Positions 1 to 8,002 of a DNA stretch of 64,000 nucleotides are shown here, in pieces. The translations under genes were made by a program, and so were the position numbers. Numbering within the stretch: position 1 is the first letter of the stretch; every line of letters begins with the position of its first letter. Below the pieces are notes generated by a model, which was not told the origin of the DNA, did no database searches, and was given only the letters and a program-made list of their open reading frames with translations. Origin of the DNA: Algoriphagus zhangzhouensis (lineage in GTDB: Bacteria > Bacteroidota > Bacteroidia > Cytophagales > Cyclobacteriaceae). Location: assembly GCF_900148515.1 (NCBI RefSeq), contig NZ_FRXN01000002.1, forward strand, positions 963,976 through 1,027,975. The letters run 5' to 3'.

Positions 1-1
1 C

Positions 2-1150
2 ATTTCTATGGTGGGTGTTGCAGTGGGAACTATGGCATTGGTCATAGTCATGTCTGTTTTTAACGGTTTGGAGGACCTTATCCGGGAGATTTTCTCAAGT
101 TTTGATGCTGAGTTGAAAGTGGAGGCGACTTTGGGGAAAAGTTTTGAAGTATCAGAGGATTGGCTAGGTGGTATCCGAGATATCGAAGGAGTTGCAATCT
201 TGACTGAAGTTATCGAGGATAATGCACTTTTAGATTATAACGGAAACCAGCTCGTCGGAACCATCAAAGGTGTTTCAGACAATTTCTTGGATCAAAACCG
301 CTTCTCAAAAGGCTATTTCTGGGGCGATACTACTTTGGGAACGGATAAAAGACCAGCCGCCATATTGGGTCGAGGAGTTGGATTTTTTCTTTCGGTCAAT
401 CTGAAAGATATTAATATTCCACTGAAGGTGTTTTATCCAAAAGCACCAAGAAGTGCAGGCTCTTTAGATCCTAGTCAAATGTACTCCTCAGATTTTTTGG
501 ATCCAGTGGCATTCTTTTCTGTGGAGAGACAATTTGATGATGAATACATCATCGCTCCCCTACATTTTACCAGGGATTTATTGAATTATGGAGACCGAAG
601 GACCTCTTTGGAAGTCAAAGTTGCTGATGGATATTCCATATCTGATGTACAGGATCGATTGAAAGAGCATTTGGGAGAAGATTTTTCAGTAAAAAACACA
701 GATGAGCAGCATGCTGGACTCTTGAGAACGGTGAAACTTGAAAAGCTCTTCGTTTTTTTAACTCTGACATTTATCCTTGCGATCGCTTCTTTCAATATTT
801 TCTTTTCTCTAAGTATGTTGGCTATCGAAAAGAAAAAAGATATAGCTGTTCTCAAAGCTATGGGAGCTCCCGACCGATTGATTCGAAAAATTTTCCTGAA
901 ACAAGGAGCTTTGATTGCTTTTTCAGGGGCTTTGGTAGGATTGGTTTTGGGATATTTAATTTGTTTGGCCCAACAATATTTCGGTTTGGTATCATTGGGA
1001 ATTTCGTCTGCTGTGGTAGATTCTTATCCTGTCAAGGTGGTTTGGTCAGACTTTATCTGGATCAGCATCTCAGTTATAGCTATTACCATGTTGGCATCCT
1101 GGAGACCTGCTCATATCGCTTCCAAAGTCAATACGATTACTGAACTTTAA
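2..1150 (+). CDS. LolC/LolE-type ABC transporter permease (5' truncated by window edge)
   Basis: Integral inner-membrane permease of the FtsX/MacB superfamily. The closest match in style is the lipoprotein-releasing LolC/LolE group, which pulls lipoproteins from the inner membrane with ATPase LolD. The frame is open from base 2 and the first visible residues already form the first transmembrane helix followed by VFNG, typical of LolC/E. The real start therefore lies left of the window, and the ATG at base 8 is internal. A periplasmic domain of about 200 residues follows. The C-terminal FtsX domain has three more helices and a short cytoplasmic EKKKDIAVLKAMGA segment, the family coupling region. 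Its stop overlaps the stop of the convergent TPR gene by 4 bp. Family assignment is good; Lol versus another exporter is inference. Confidence 0.85.
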   Translation: MSMVGVAVGTMALVIVMSVFNGLEDLIREIFSSFDAELKVEATLGKSFEVSEDWLGGIRDIEGVAILTEVIEDNALLDYNGNQLVGTIKGVSDNFLDQNRFSKGYFWGDTTLGTDKRPAAILGRGVGFFLSVNLKDINIPLKVFYPKAPRSAGSLDPSQMYSSDFLDPVAFFSVERQFDDEYIIAPLHFTRDLLNYGDRRTSLEVKVADGYSISDVQDRLKEHLGEDFSVKNTDEQHAGLLRTVKLEKLFVFLTLTFILAIASFNIFFSLSMLAIEKKKDIAVLKAMGAPDRLIRKIFLKQGALIAFSGALVGLVLGYLICLAQQYFGLVSLGISSAVVDSYPVKVVWSDFIWISISVIAITMLASWRPAHIASKVNTITEL

Positions 1151-2340
1151 TTTTCTCCACAGATTTTCTTCTGGATTTCTTCTATCCCAGGCATTCCAAA
1201 CTCTAGGGCTTTATTGAGATCATCGCATGCCTCTTGGCTTTTGTCTAATCGATAAAGAGTGATTCCACGATGGTAATATGCGGACGGATTAGAGGGGTCT
1301 ATGGCAATTAATTGAATAAAATCAGCAAGAGCTTCTTCCGGCCTGTTGAGATAATAGCGAGATTGACCTCTACCCAAAAGAGCTTCAGGATCTTGCTCAT
1401 TTATAAAAATGACCTCTTCAAAATCAGCTTCTGCAGCCTCCCAATTTTTAAGTTTCGCGTAAGCTTTGGCTCGGTAGAACCAGCCTTCTGAATCCTCCGG
1501 TAAGATCTGTATGGCTTCAGTATAGTCTTCAATAGCTCCTTCCCAGTCATTTTGAGAGAATTTATAAAAACCACGAATTTTCCAGCCTTGTGGGTCTTCT
1601 GGATCTTTGGCGATAGCCAAGGTAAGCTCCTCCAGTTGATCGACATTTTCTCCCTTTTCCAGAATATTGATCCGCTGTCTAGCCAGAAAGTGGTCCGGGT
1701 TGATTTCAACAGCTTGATGAAGTGACTTAAGCGCATTTTCTGTCTGATTTTGCTTCATCTCGACATGGCCTTTTTCAGCCCAGAAATCGGATTCATTAGG
1801 TGTATAATAGATTGCGGAGTCTAAAAGTGTTTTTGCTCCAGCATAATCCTCCATCCCTATTTTGGCAAGGGCCAGATGATAGAGGATTTGAGATGGATTG
1901 GGACTTTGGGCAGTGAAAATTCCAGAAACCCCTTTGTCTGTTGAGCTTTTACGATAAATGATTTGGGTTGTCTCACCTTTTGGGATTTGTCTGTAGGATA
2001 AGAAATCATTTTCGGCATCTTGGAATCTTTTTAATCTGAGATAAAGCCTTCCTCTAGCCAAATAGGCTTCAGCCAATTCGGGATCCAAACTCAAGGCTTT
2101 TTGATAATTCTCCAATGCTAGATTTAGGCTAGGACCGTCAAATTGCTCATAAATCTGACCTAGATAAAAGTATCCCTGAGGATCCCTTGAATAAACTCGT
2201 AGCCAATCATCCATCATTAAATAGGCACTTTCATAATCCCCTTGATTGTAGGTAGCAACCGCTTTTTCGAAGTCGGATCGGTCTTGGGCAAATGAATAGC
2301 CAGCTATTAAAAAGATAATACCAAGAAAAATTAATCTCAT
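1147..2340 (-). CDS. Secreted/periplasmic TPR-repeat protein
   Basis: 397 aa. Residues 1-18 form a signal peptide with a likely cut after SFA. The rest is almost all tetratricopeptide repeats, about nine 34-residue helix pairs with the usual W-LG-Y-A-P pattern (for example YFYLGQIYEQ, AEAYLARGRLYL, PSAYYHRGITLYRL). TPR arrays act as protein-protein scaffolds; no enzymatic motif is visible. The start codon overlaps the stop of the upstream 1172-aa membrane-protein gene in an ATGA junction at 2337-2340, so the two are probably translationally coupled and act together, the TPR protein on the periplasmic side. Specific partners are unknown. Confidence 0.85.
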   Translation of the reverse strand: MRLIFLGIIFLIAGYSFAQDRSDFEKAVATYNQGDYESAYLMMDDWLRVYSRDPQGYFYLGQIYEQFDGPSLNLALENYQKALSLDPELAEAYLARGRLYLRLKRFQDAENDFLSYRQIPKGETTQIIYRKSSTDKGVSGIFTAQSPNPSQILYHLALAKIGMEDYAGAKTLLDSAIYYTPNESDFWAEKGHVEMKQNQTENALKSLHQAVEINPDHFLARQRINILEKGENVDQLEELTLAIAKDPEDPQGWKIRGFYKFSQNDWEGAIEDYTEAIQILPEDSEGWFYRAKAYAKLKNWEAAEADFEEVIFINEQDPEALLGRGQSRYYLNRPEEALADFIQLIAIDPSNPSAYYHRGITLYRLDKSQEACDDLNKALEFGMPGIEEIQKKICGEN

Positions 2341-5300
2341 GAATTGGAAGAATTTTTTCCAAATTTCAAACTACCTAATCCACGATCCAAAAGTGCATAA
2401 AGGCTTCCTAAAAGACCAAGAGAACCGGTTAGGTAGGTATAAGCTTCGGAAAAGAAATTTTTGTCAAAAATACCGATCAGGGCAAAACAGATCAATACAA
2501 AACTGATCAAAGAAATCTGTATGGAATTAGAGTTTCCATTCTTTTTCTCATATCGTTTGAAAGCTTCTTTCTCTTCTTCAGTGCTATGATCTAGGACATA
2601 TTTTCGGAATACCGGACTAAATAACCTCCATTCTTTCCATGAAGAATCATTCTTAGTTTTTCTTTTCGGTTCATATTCAGCACTTTTTTGGACTAAAATT
2701 CCTTTTTGTGCTAAGCCTATCATGACTTCTTTTCGATTGATATTGAAGAAGCCTTCTTTTGCATAGGCATAGGCGACCATCTTTTCTTCAAAGGACATTT
2801 CTGTCCACATATTAGTATAAAATGCCTTTTTATGTCTCAAACTTTTGAGTAAAACTTCTGTTTTTTCTTCAGAGGTGTCTTTTAAGATAGGTTCATTTTT
2901 AATAGCCAATGACTTGAAGGAAAAATCAGAAAAAGTTTCTGAGAATCGAACCTTGTCCAATGGATCCTTAATCTTAGAGAAAATATCCTTCCATTGTTTT
3001 CCTGAGCAAATCCAGATTTTCTTTTCCAAATCATGAAGACGCTCCAAAATAGGAATGCTATCTAATGGGTCGGCAAGACAGTGGTAATTTTTGAGGATAT
3101 AAACGTCTTTGGTTTCGTCCAGTTTGAATTGCCAATCCAGTGTTTCTATCAAGAAATCGATAGTTTCTAAATTCTCATCAATTTGAGAAAACACCTTTCC
3201 TACAATCTCCTCTAGGTGAGAAGAGTCGATACTACAGATGTATAATAGTTGCTCAGAGCTTTCGAAGTCATCTTCATATTCCTCCTCGAATGAAAAGAAG
3301 ATGATTTTTTGTAAATAATAGATCAGGGAAGCTAAAAGACCAAGAATCAATGCCAGATAGAGTAAATTCCAATCAAGTCTCAAATTGCCTGCGCTACCTG
3401 CCCAAGCCGCTTCAAAAGATTTTTGGTCAGGAGCAATAAATTCCTTGATCTTTGGATCAAAAGGGTCTGTTAAGGCGACCATCAAAGATCTCCTAGCTTC
3501 CTCATATTCCTTGAATCTGGTGGTTTGTAATTTGTCATCAATTTGGTTTCTTCCATCCCAAATTTGACTTTCGAAAAGTTGAGTTTTGGACTGAATCAAA
3601 TATCCAGGGATAAAACCAATCACCAAAAACCAAGAGATCAAAAACGTGGGCAATGCTTGGTTAGGTGCTATTAAATTTTTTACCAAATCTTTTCCTCGGA
3701 CTTTCAAAACCCAAATGAGAATGATCAAGGCGGAAGCAAATTGGAGGATTAAGGCTGTGATGGAGCTTACCAAATCATATTTTACGAAGATTACTCCTAA
3801 TAGAACTGAATAGACAAGGGTTGGTAAAGAATATGGAGGAATCAAAGGTTGATTGGCTTCAGTTTCTTTTTTGGATAGTTTGGAAGTCGCCAAATTGATA
3901 AATGAGATCAATGACGATGAAAAGACCAGTGTGGCGACTAATTGAATGTGGTTGAGTTTCTCCAGATAATAAATTGCCAACAACAATCCAGCAAAAAGAA
4001 AATATGCGACTGATAGATATTGGAGTTTATGCAAATTGTTTTTGGTTGGCTTTAGCCAGTCAAAAAAGAATATTTTGAAACCAAAGTCGGTAGTGAGATC
4101 CTTTGAAAACTTTTGGAGGATCAGATTGAAAATCAGTGAAAGAAAATAGAATGCAAGGAGAATAATGGCCTCTAAAGATGTCAAGGAGGAAAAAACATGG
4201 GCGACATTGTGATTGACTAGGAAGAAAAGCCAAATCGGCTGATCAAACTTTTGCCCAGAAATCTGAGATAAAACCCCAGTGTAATGATTGCCAATAAGGT
4301 ACAGTGGAACCTCTATAGCTTTGTGTTGGCTTTCATCTCTATTCTTCTTCATTAAGGTTTCGATTTCAACCCATGAGTTAGCATTTACACCTTCTTTTAG
4401 ATTAGAAATAGGCGAGGTGATCTTGTCGCTTTTGTGGAGGATTGTTCCGTCTTCTTTAATCACCAAATAGCGATATTGGTCTTTCAATTTTTCCAGTGAA
4501 TTTAGCCCGAAGGTCACTGCAGTCACATCCCCGTCTTTGTTTAGCATAGAAATGACCGATTCTAATTCTCCATTGCCTCTGCTATAATGGGAGTTCAAAA
4601 AATGATTTTTTCCTGAAGTACCAGAATTAAAATAGGTGAAGTAGGCCCTGGTTCGAAGATCCACGGGAGATTTTTCCTTATTAAAGTTGAAGGTTAATGA
4701 ATCATGTTTGAAGATTATTGTTTTTGCCAAACCGTTGGATTCAAAAAGGATAAACTCATTGAATGGGAGCAATACTTTTTCGTTGTTGTTCCAATCCGAA
4801 AGAGCTGAATTGTAATTGACCAGTTTGTTATTTAAATCCTCTTCAATCTGAGTTTGCTGAGCAATTGAATTTTCTACTGGGTCTGGTTGGTTTTTGAAAA
4901 AAGAGATAGCGAAACCCAAAATCAGAGTCAAACCCATTAAAGAAATCCCCAATTGGAGCACTTTGGTCTGGGTTAGATTGTCACCTTTACTAAGATTTAA
5001 AATCCCTAGAATGGGGACTGAGGCGATTAAAAGAATTAAAAAGAAAATTAAAGTGCTCAAAAGTTTGAAATTGAGCCGAAGACCTACTTTTAAAAAATGA
5101 TTCTGGTTGATTGTTCCTACAGCGAACAATTGAAGATTTTCTAATGGGATGGGTGCAACATAGAACCGGTTTTGATTCCCAGAATATTCGACTTCTTCGA
5201 AATATACTCCAGAGTGAATTTTTCCGACACTATCTTGACGAATGACATGAGGTTTAAATATTTCCTGTCCAAAATCAGAATTGGGATAGATTACATTTCC

Positions 5301-5855
5301 ATCTTGATCTGTCAAAAAGAATTTATCGAAGATTTTGTTATTCTCTTGTTTGCGGAGCAAAAGACCAATATCAAATGAAATGGTGACAATGAGAGTTTCA
5401 GGGAAACTGATGGATTGCGCTTCAAATTTTTCGTAAAAAGCTAGATTGTTGATTTGCTGAATAGTAGATACCGGAATGGCTAGTGTAAGATCGCTAACAG
5501 TCAATCTGTTTCCTTCCAAGCTTATTTTTTCAGTTGTTGGATTGTCCAAGGTTCCAAATCGAATGGACTGAATATCTGGCTCAAACCCTTTTAAGAGATC
5601 TCGAATCCCGCTTGCGTTAATTTGAAATGTGGAATCAGGATCCATCGCAAAAGCTTCCCTCAGAATATATCCCTCAACTCGGCTGTAATAATCTGGTAGA
5701 GCTAAAAGGATGTCATTTCGGATTGCCTCCACACTTCGTAAGTGCTGCTCTTCTAGCTCTGAAATGTTTTTGTTGGATTGGACAAAAAGAAATACTCCTA
5801 TGATGCCAATGATAGGTAGTAAAAAAAGCCAGACTTTTAGGGTCTTTAATCTCAT
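2337..5855 (-). CDS. Large multi-span membrane protein with sensor-like ectodomains and C-terminal winged-helix-like region
   Basis: 1172 aa, no family named with confidence. Visible layout: helix at 8-25; ectodomain 27-255 with a Cache-like turn (LTDQDGNVIY, 181-190); helices near 264-286 and 299-320; second ectodomain 325-555 with another Cache-like strand (LVIKEDGTILH, 464-474); six or seven helices between 558 and 755; a short outside loop to about 825; helix 828-850. A cytoplasmic region follows (856-1105), whose end (about 1012-1090) reads like the winged-helix tail of membrane-attached NTPases. Two last helices lie at 1111-1130 and 1139-1157. No Walker A motif is present where an NTPase would have one, so any NTPase domain is degenerate. 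It is coupled by ATGA to the TPR gene. A perfect 17-bp dyad lies just upstream. A signal-sensing role is inference. Confidence 0.75.
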   Translation of the reverse strand: MRLKTLKVWLFLLPIIGIIGVFLFVQSNKNISELEEQHLRSVEAIRNDILLALPDYYSRVEGYILREAFAMDPDSTFQINASGIRDLLKGFEPDIQSIRFGTLDNPTTEKISLEGNRLTVSDLTLAIPVSTIQQINNLAFYEKFEAQSISFPETLIVTISFDIGLLLRKQENNKIFDKFFLTDQDGNVIYPNSDFGQEIFKPHVIRQDSVGKIHSGVYFEEVEYSGNQNRFYVAPIPLENLQLFAVGTINQNHFLKVGLRLNFKLLSTLIFFLILLIASVPILGILNLSKGDNLTQTKVLQLGISLMGLTLILGFAISFFKNQPDPVENSIAQQTQIEEDLNNKLVNYNSALSDWNNNEKVLLPFNEFILFESNGLAKTIIFKHDSLTFNFNKEKSPVDLRTRAYFTYFNSGTSGKNHFLNSHYSRGNGELESVISMLNKDGDVTAVTFGLNSLEKLKDQYRYLVIKEDGTILHKSDKITSPISNLKEGVNANSWVEIETLMKKNRDESQHKAIEVPLYLIGNHYTGVLSQISGQKFDQPIWLFFLVNHNVAHVFSSLTSLEAIILLAFYFLSLIFNLILQKFSKDLTTDFGFKIFFFDWLKPTKNNLHKLQYLSVAYFLFAGLLLAIYYLEKLNHIQLVATLVFSSSLISFINLATSKLSKKETEANQPLIPPYSLPTLVYSVLLGVIFVKYDLVSSITALILQFASALIILIWVLKVRGKDLVKNLIAPNQALPTFLISWFLVIGFIPGYLIQSKTQLFESQIWDGRNQIDDKLQTTRFKEYEEARRSLMVALTDPFDPKIKEFIAPDQKSFEAAWAGSAGNLRLDWNLLYLALILGLLASLIYYLQKIIFFSFEEEYEDDFESSEQLLYICSIDSSHLEEIVGKVFSQIDENLETIDFLIETLDWQFKLDETKDVYILKNYHCLADPLDSIPILERLHDLEKKIWICSGKQWKDIFSKIKDPLDKVRFSETFSDFSFKSLAIKNEPILKDTSEEKTEVLLKSLRHKKAFYTNMWTEMSFEEKMVAYAYAKEGFFNINRKEVMIGLAQKGILVQKSAEYEPKRKTKNDSSWKEWRLFSPVFRKYVLDHSTEEEKEAFKRYEKKNGNSNSIQISLISFVLICFALIGIFDKNFFSEAYTYLTGSLGLLGSLYALLDRGLGSLKFGKNSSNS

Positions 5856-5881
5856 CGAAAAAAATGTCAGGTAAACATTTT

Positions 5882-5898
5882 AATTTACTCAGTAAATT
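5882..5898. promoter_or_regulatory. Perfect 8-1-8 dyad in a divergent intergenic region
   Basis: The arms AATTTACT and AGTAAATT flank one central base. The dyad sits 27 bp before the start codon of the leftward 1172-aa membrane-protein gene and about 70 bp before the -7 element of the rightward coiled-coil gene. Its size and symmetry fit a dimeric repressor or activator operator. A hairpin with a 1-nt loop is not plausible, which favours a DNA site. No regulator is identified. Confidence 0.4.
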
Positions 5899-5964
5899 GC
5901 TGAAAATCAATTTGTAAGATTTTATTCAATTCCGTATAAGTGCCAGAGTTTAAAAAAAACAGCC

Positions 5965-5972
5965 TATTTTTG
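5965..5972 (+). promoter_or_regulatory. Bacteroidota -7 element (TATTTTTG)
   Basis: Exact match to the TAnnTTTG -7 consensus of the Bacteroidota housekeeping sigma factor, 64 bp upstream of the ATG at 6037. No clear TTG -33 element is present at the usual spacing, so the call rests on the -7 motif and its position alone. Confidence 0.5.
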
Positions 5973-6036
5973 TGTCTTAAGGCACGTTTATTGAATTTCT
6001 GCTGCCTCACCCAATAAGTAACATAATTCCCCAATC

Positions 6037-6636
6037 ATGAAAAAAATTGCCCTCGGCTTATTGTTCGGTATCTTCCTAATCAGTACTGCAAACATTCAGG
6101 CTCAGGAGTCCGCTGAATCCAAAGGTTCTCTCAACTCAGGGACCATCGATTCCCAATTTGATTACATCTATAGTGTCTCTAATAATTTTCAGGAATACAA
6201 AGTGGTCAAGCGAAGCAATTTGGACAAGCTTCAATCTAATATTTTGGATTCCATGAAAACTATGAGATCTGAAGTTTTGCAGTTGAAAACTCAGATTGGA
6301 AGTAAAAACGATTCGATTTCTTCATTAAATCAGGTTCTGGGTCAGACCGAGACTGAAAAGCAAGAGGCGATTGCTGCGAAGGATAATTTCACAATTTTCG
6401 GAATTGGGATTCATAAAGCGGTTTACTCTTCCTTCATGTGGTTATTGGTAGGAGCCTTAGCAATCGCGTTGGGTTTCTTCTCTTTCCAGTATTTCAGAAG
6501 CTTCAAAAAGATCAGAAAAGCCCAAAAAGATTTGGAAGAAGTGCAAGAGGAATTTGATCAGCACAGAAAGAACACCTTGGATCGTGAGCGCAAACTGAAA
6601 AGAGAGCTCATCGATGCCCAAATGGGCAAAGCGTAG
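6037..6636 (+). CDS. Exported coiled-coil membrane protein, function unknown
   Basis: 199 aa. Residues 1-22 form a signal peptide ending in IQAQ. A polar, coiled-coil-prone segment (about 60-115, heptad-rich with SNILDSMKTM and QLKTQIGSKN) follows, then one strong transmembrane helix at about 129-150 and a highly charged second coiled coil (155-195) that should lie in the cytoplasm. The layout is a periplasmic stalk, a membrane anchor and a cytoplasmic stalk. No catalytic motif is seen. It is monocistronic, with a -7 element upstream and a strong terminator at 6709-6760. A structural or tethering role is possible but not shown by the sequence. Confidence 0.8.
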   Translation: MKKIALGLLFGIFLISTANIQAQESAESKGSLNSGTIDSQFDYIYSVSNNFQEYKVVKRSNLDKLQSNILDSMKTMRSEVLQLKTQIGSKNDSISSLNQVLGQTETEKQEAIAAKDNFTIFGIGIHKAVYSSFMWLLVGALAIALGFFSFQYFRSFKKIRKAQKDLEEVQEEFDQHRKNTLDRERKLKRELIDAQMGKA

Positions 6637-6708
6637 AAGTTTGCCCTGAATTTCCTCAGGAGCTTGAGATTGGATTTAATAGTAACTAATCTCGATAAAA
6701 ATATTTGT

Positions 6709-6760
6709 GCCAATATGGAAAAGGGATTTCCCAACTTTCCATGTTGGCATTTATTTTTTT
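6709..6760 (+). terminator. Rho-independent terminator
   Basis: A 13-bp stem (arms 6709-6721 and 6736-6748, one G-T pair) with a 14-nt loop, followed by a T-rich tract ending in seven or more T. It ends the transcript of the coiled-coil protein gene. Confidence 0.8.
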
Positions 6761-6815
6761 AAATAGTCTGTGAAAAGGTTTGAGGGCCTTTCCTTATTTT
6801 CGAAAAAACAGCCTT

Positions 6816-7934
6816 ATGAAAAAGGTAGACATTGCCGTAATAGGACTAGGAGCAGTCGGTTCAGCTGCATTATATTTTTTATCGAAATCAGGAAAGAAGG
6901 TGATTGGGTTAGATCGCTTTGATCCGCCCCATTTTATGGGATCTTCCCATGGTGAAACCAGGATTACCAGATTGGCAGTAGGAGAGGGAGAGGAGTATGT
7001 GAGCTATGCCAAAAGATCCCAAGAAATATGGAGAACCTTGGAGGCTGAGACTCAAATTCAACTTCTGGATCCTTGCGGAGGGATTTTGATGGATTCGGGC
7101 ACCACTCCTTGGGGTAAACATGGAGGTGATGGATTTTTCCAAAAAACAGTTGATATAGCGAAATCATCGCTGATTCCTCATTCAATTTGGAACCCAAGTG
7201 AATTGAAAGCGAAGTATCCCCAATTCCTCTTGGAGGAGACGGAGAAGGCCTATATTGAACCTTCGGCTGGTATAGTTTTTCCTGAAAGAATTATCCAAAC
7301 TCAACTCGAGTTGGCCAGTAAGAATGGAGCAGAAATCAAGGTCTATTCCCCTGTAAATTCAATCAGTACAAAGAATGGTTCAGTAATTCTTGATCTGAAA
7401 GAATATCAAATTGAGGCGAAAAAGGTATTGATTTCAGCTGGAGGATGGATCAAAGATTTTCTGCCAAAAGAAGAAAAGTTAGGTTATAAGATTTGTCGGC
7501 AAGTATTGCATTGGGTTGAAATTGAGGAGGGATATTCTCATTTCGAGAAGTCTCCAGTATTTATGTGGGGTTTTGGAAAAAATCCGGAGGACTTCATTTA
7601 TGGCTTTCCCACCCAGGATGGTCGGTCGATCAAGATGGCTTCTGAATCGTTTCTTGAAACTTCCCATCCGAATGATCTGGATAGATCCGTTTCAAAAGAA
7701 GAGCAGGAGACATTCTGGAAAGAAAAAGTAAAAGGGAGGATTTTTGGACTAAAAGATCAATTTTTGAAGTCTGAAGTATGTTTTTATACTGTGAGGAGTG
7801 ATTCCAAATTTGTTTTAAAACAGCACCCTTCAGTATCAGAGGCATTAATGGTTTCTGCATGTTCTGGCCATGGATTTAAGCACTCAGCAGCCTTAGGAGA
7901 AGAGTTAGCAGAAAGGATTCTTTCCTCAAGTTGA
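6816..7934 (+). CDS. Monomeric sarcosine oxidase / N-methyltryptophan oxidase-like FAD oxidoreductase
   Basis: 372 aa from the ATG at 6816; the frame is open 36 bp further up, but MKKVDIAVIGLG is the normal N-terminus of the family. The Rossmann FAD-binding motif GLGAVG is at residues 10-15 and the GSSHGETR loop at 42-49. Near the C-terminus a Cys (residue 322 in VCFYT) sits where monomeric sarcosine oxidase ties FAD covalently, and SGHGFKHSAALGE matches the family end. These enzymes oxidise secondary amino acids (sarcosine, N-methyl-tryptophan, pipecolate) to imines with H2O2 release. The exact substrate cannot be told. It stands alone between a terminator and the ABC exporter. Confidence 0.88.
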   Translation: MKKVDIAVIGLGAVGSAALYFLSKSGKKVIGLDRFDPPHFMGSSHGETRITRLAVGEGEEYVSYAKRSQEIWRTLEAETQIQLLDPCGGILMDSGTTPWGKHGGDGFFQKTVDIAKSSLIPHSIWNPSELKAKYPQFLLEETEKAYIEPSAGIVFPERIIQTQLELASKNGAEIKVYSPVNSISTKNGSVILDLKEYQIEAKKVLISAGGWIKDFLPKEEKLGYKICRQVLHWVEIEEGYSHFEKSPVFMWGFGKNPEDFIYGFPTQDGRSIKMASESFLETSHPNDLDRSVSKEEQETFWKEKVKGRIFGLKDQFLKSEVCFYTVRSDSKFVLKQHPSVSEALMVSACSGHGFKHSAALGEELAERILSSS

Positions 7935-7974
7935 CACTTATTCCATAATTCCTCTTTTTTCTCCTTAAAAGGCC

Positions 7975-7982
7975 TATTTTTG
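7975..7982 (+). promoter_or_regulatory. Bacteroidota -7 element (TATTTTTG) of the ABC exporter
   Basis: Exact TAnnTTTG match, 20 bp before the ATG at 8003, followed by CGG as at 55170-55172. It implies a 5' leader of only about 15 nt. Confidence 0.6.
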
Positions 7983-8002
7983 CGGATTGAAGTGCAAGCA
8001 AA

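Noticed and set aside
2337..5855. Intact P-loop NTPase domain in the 1172-aa protein
   Set aside because: No G-x4-G-K-S/T motif occurs in the cytoplasmic region; only the winged-helix-like tail resembles membrane NTPases.
5713..5910. 65-aa minus-strand frame at the 5' end of the 1172-aa gene
   Set aside because: Lies in another frame over the clear N-terminal helix of the larger protein and crosses the operator-like dyad.
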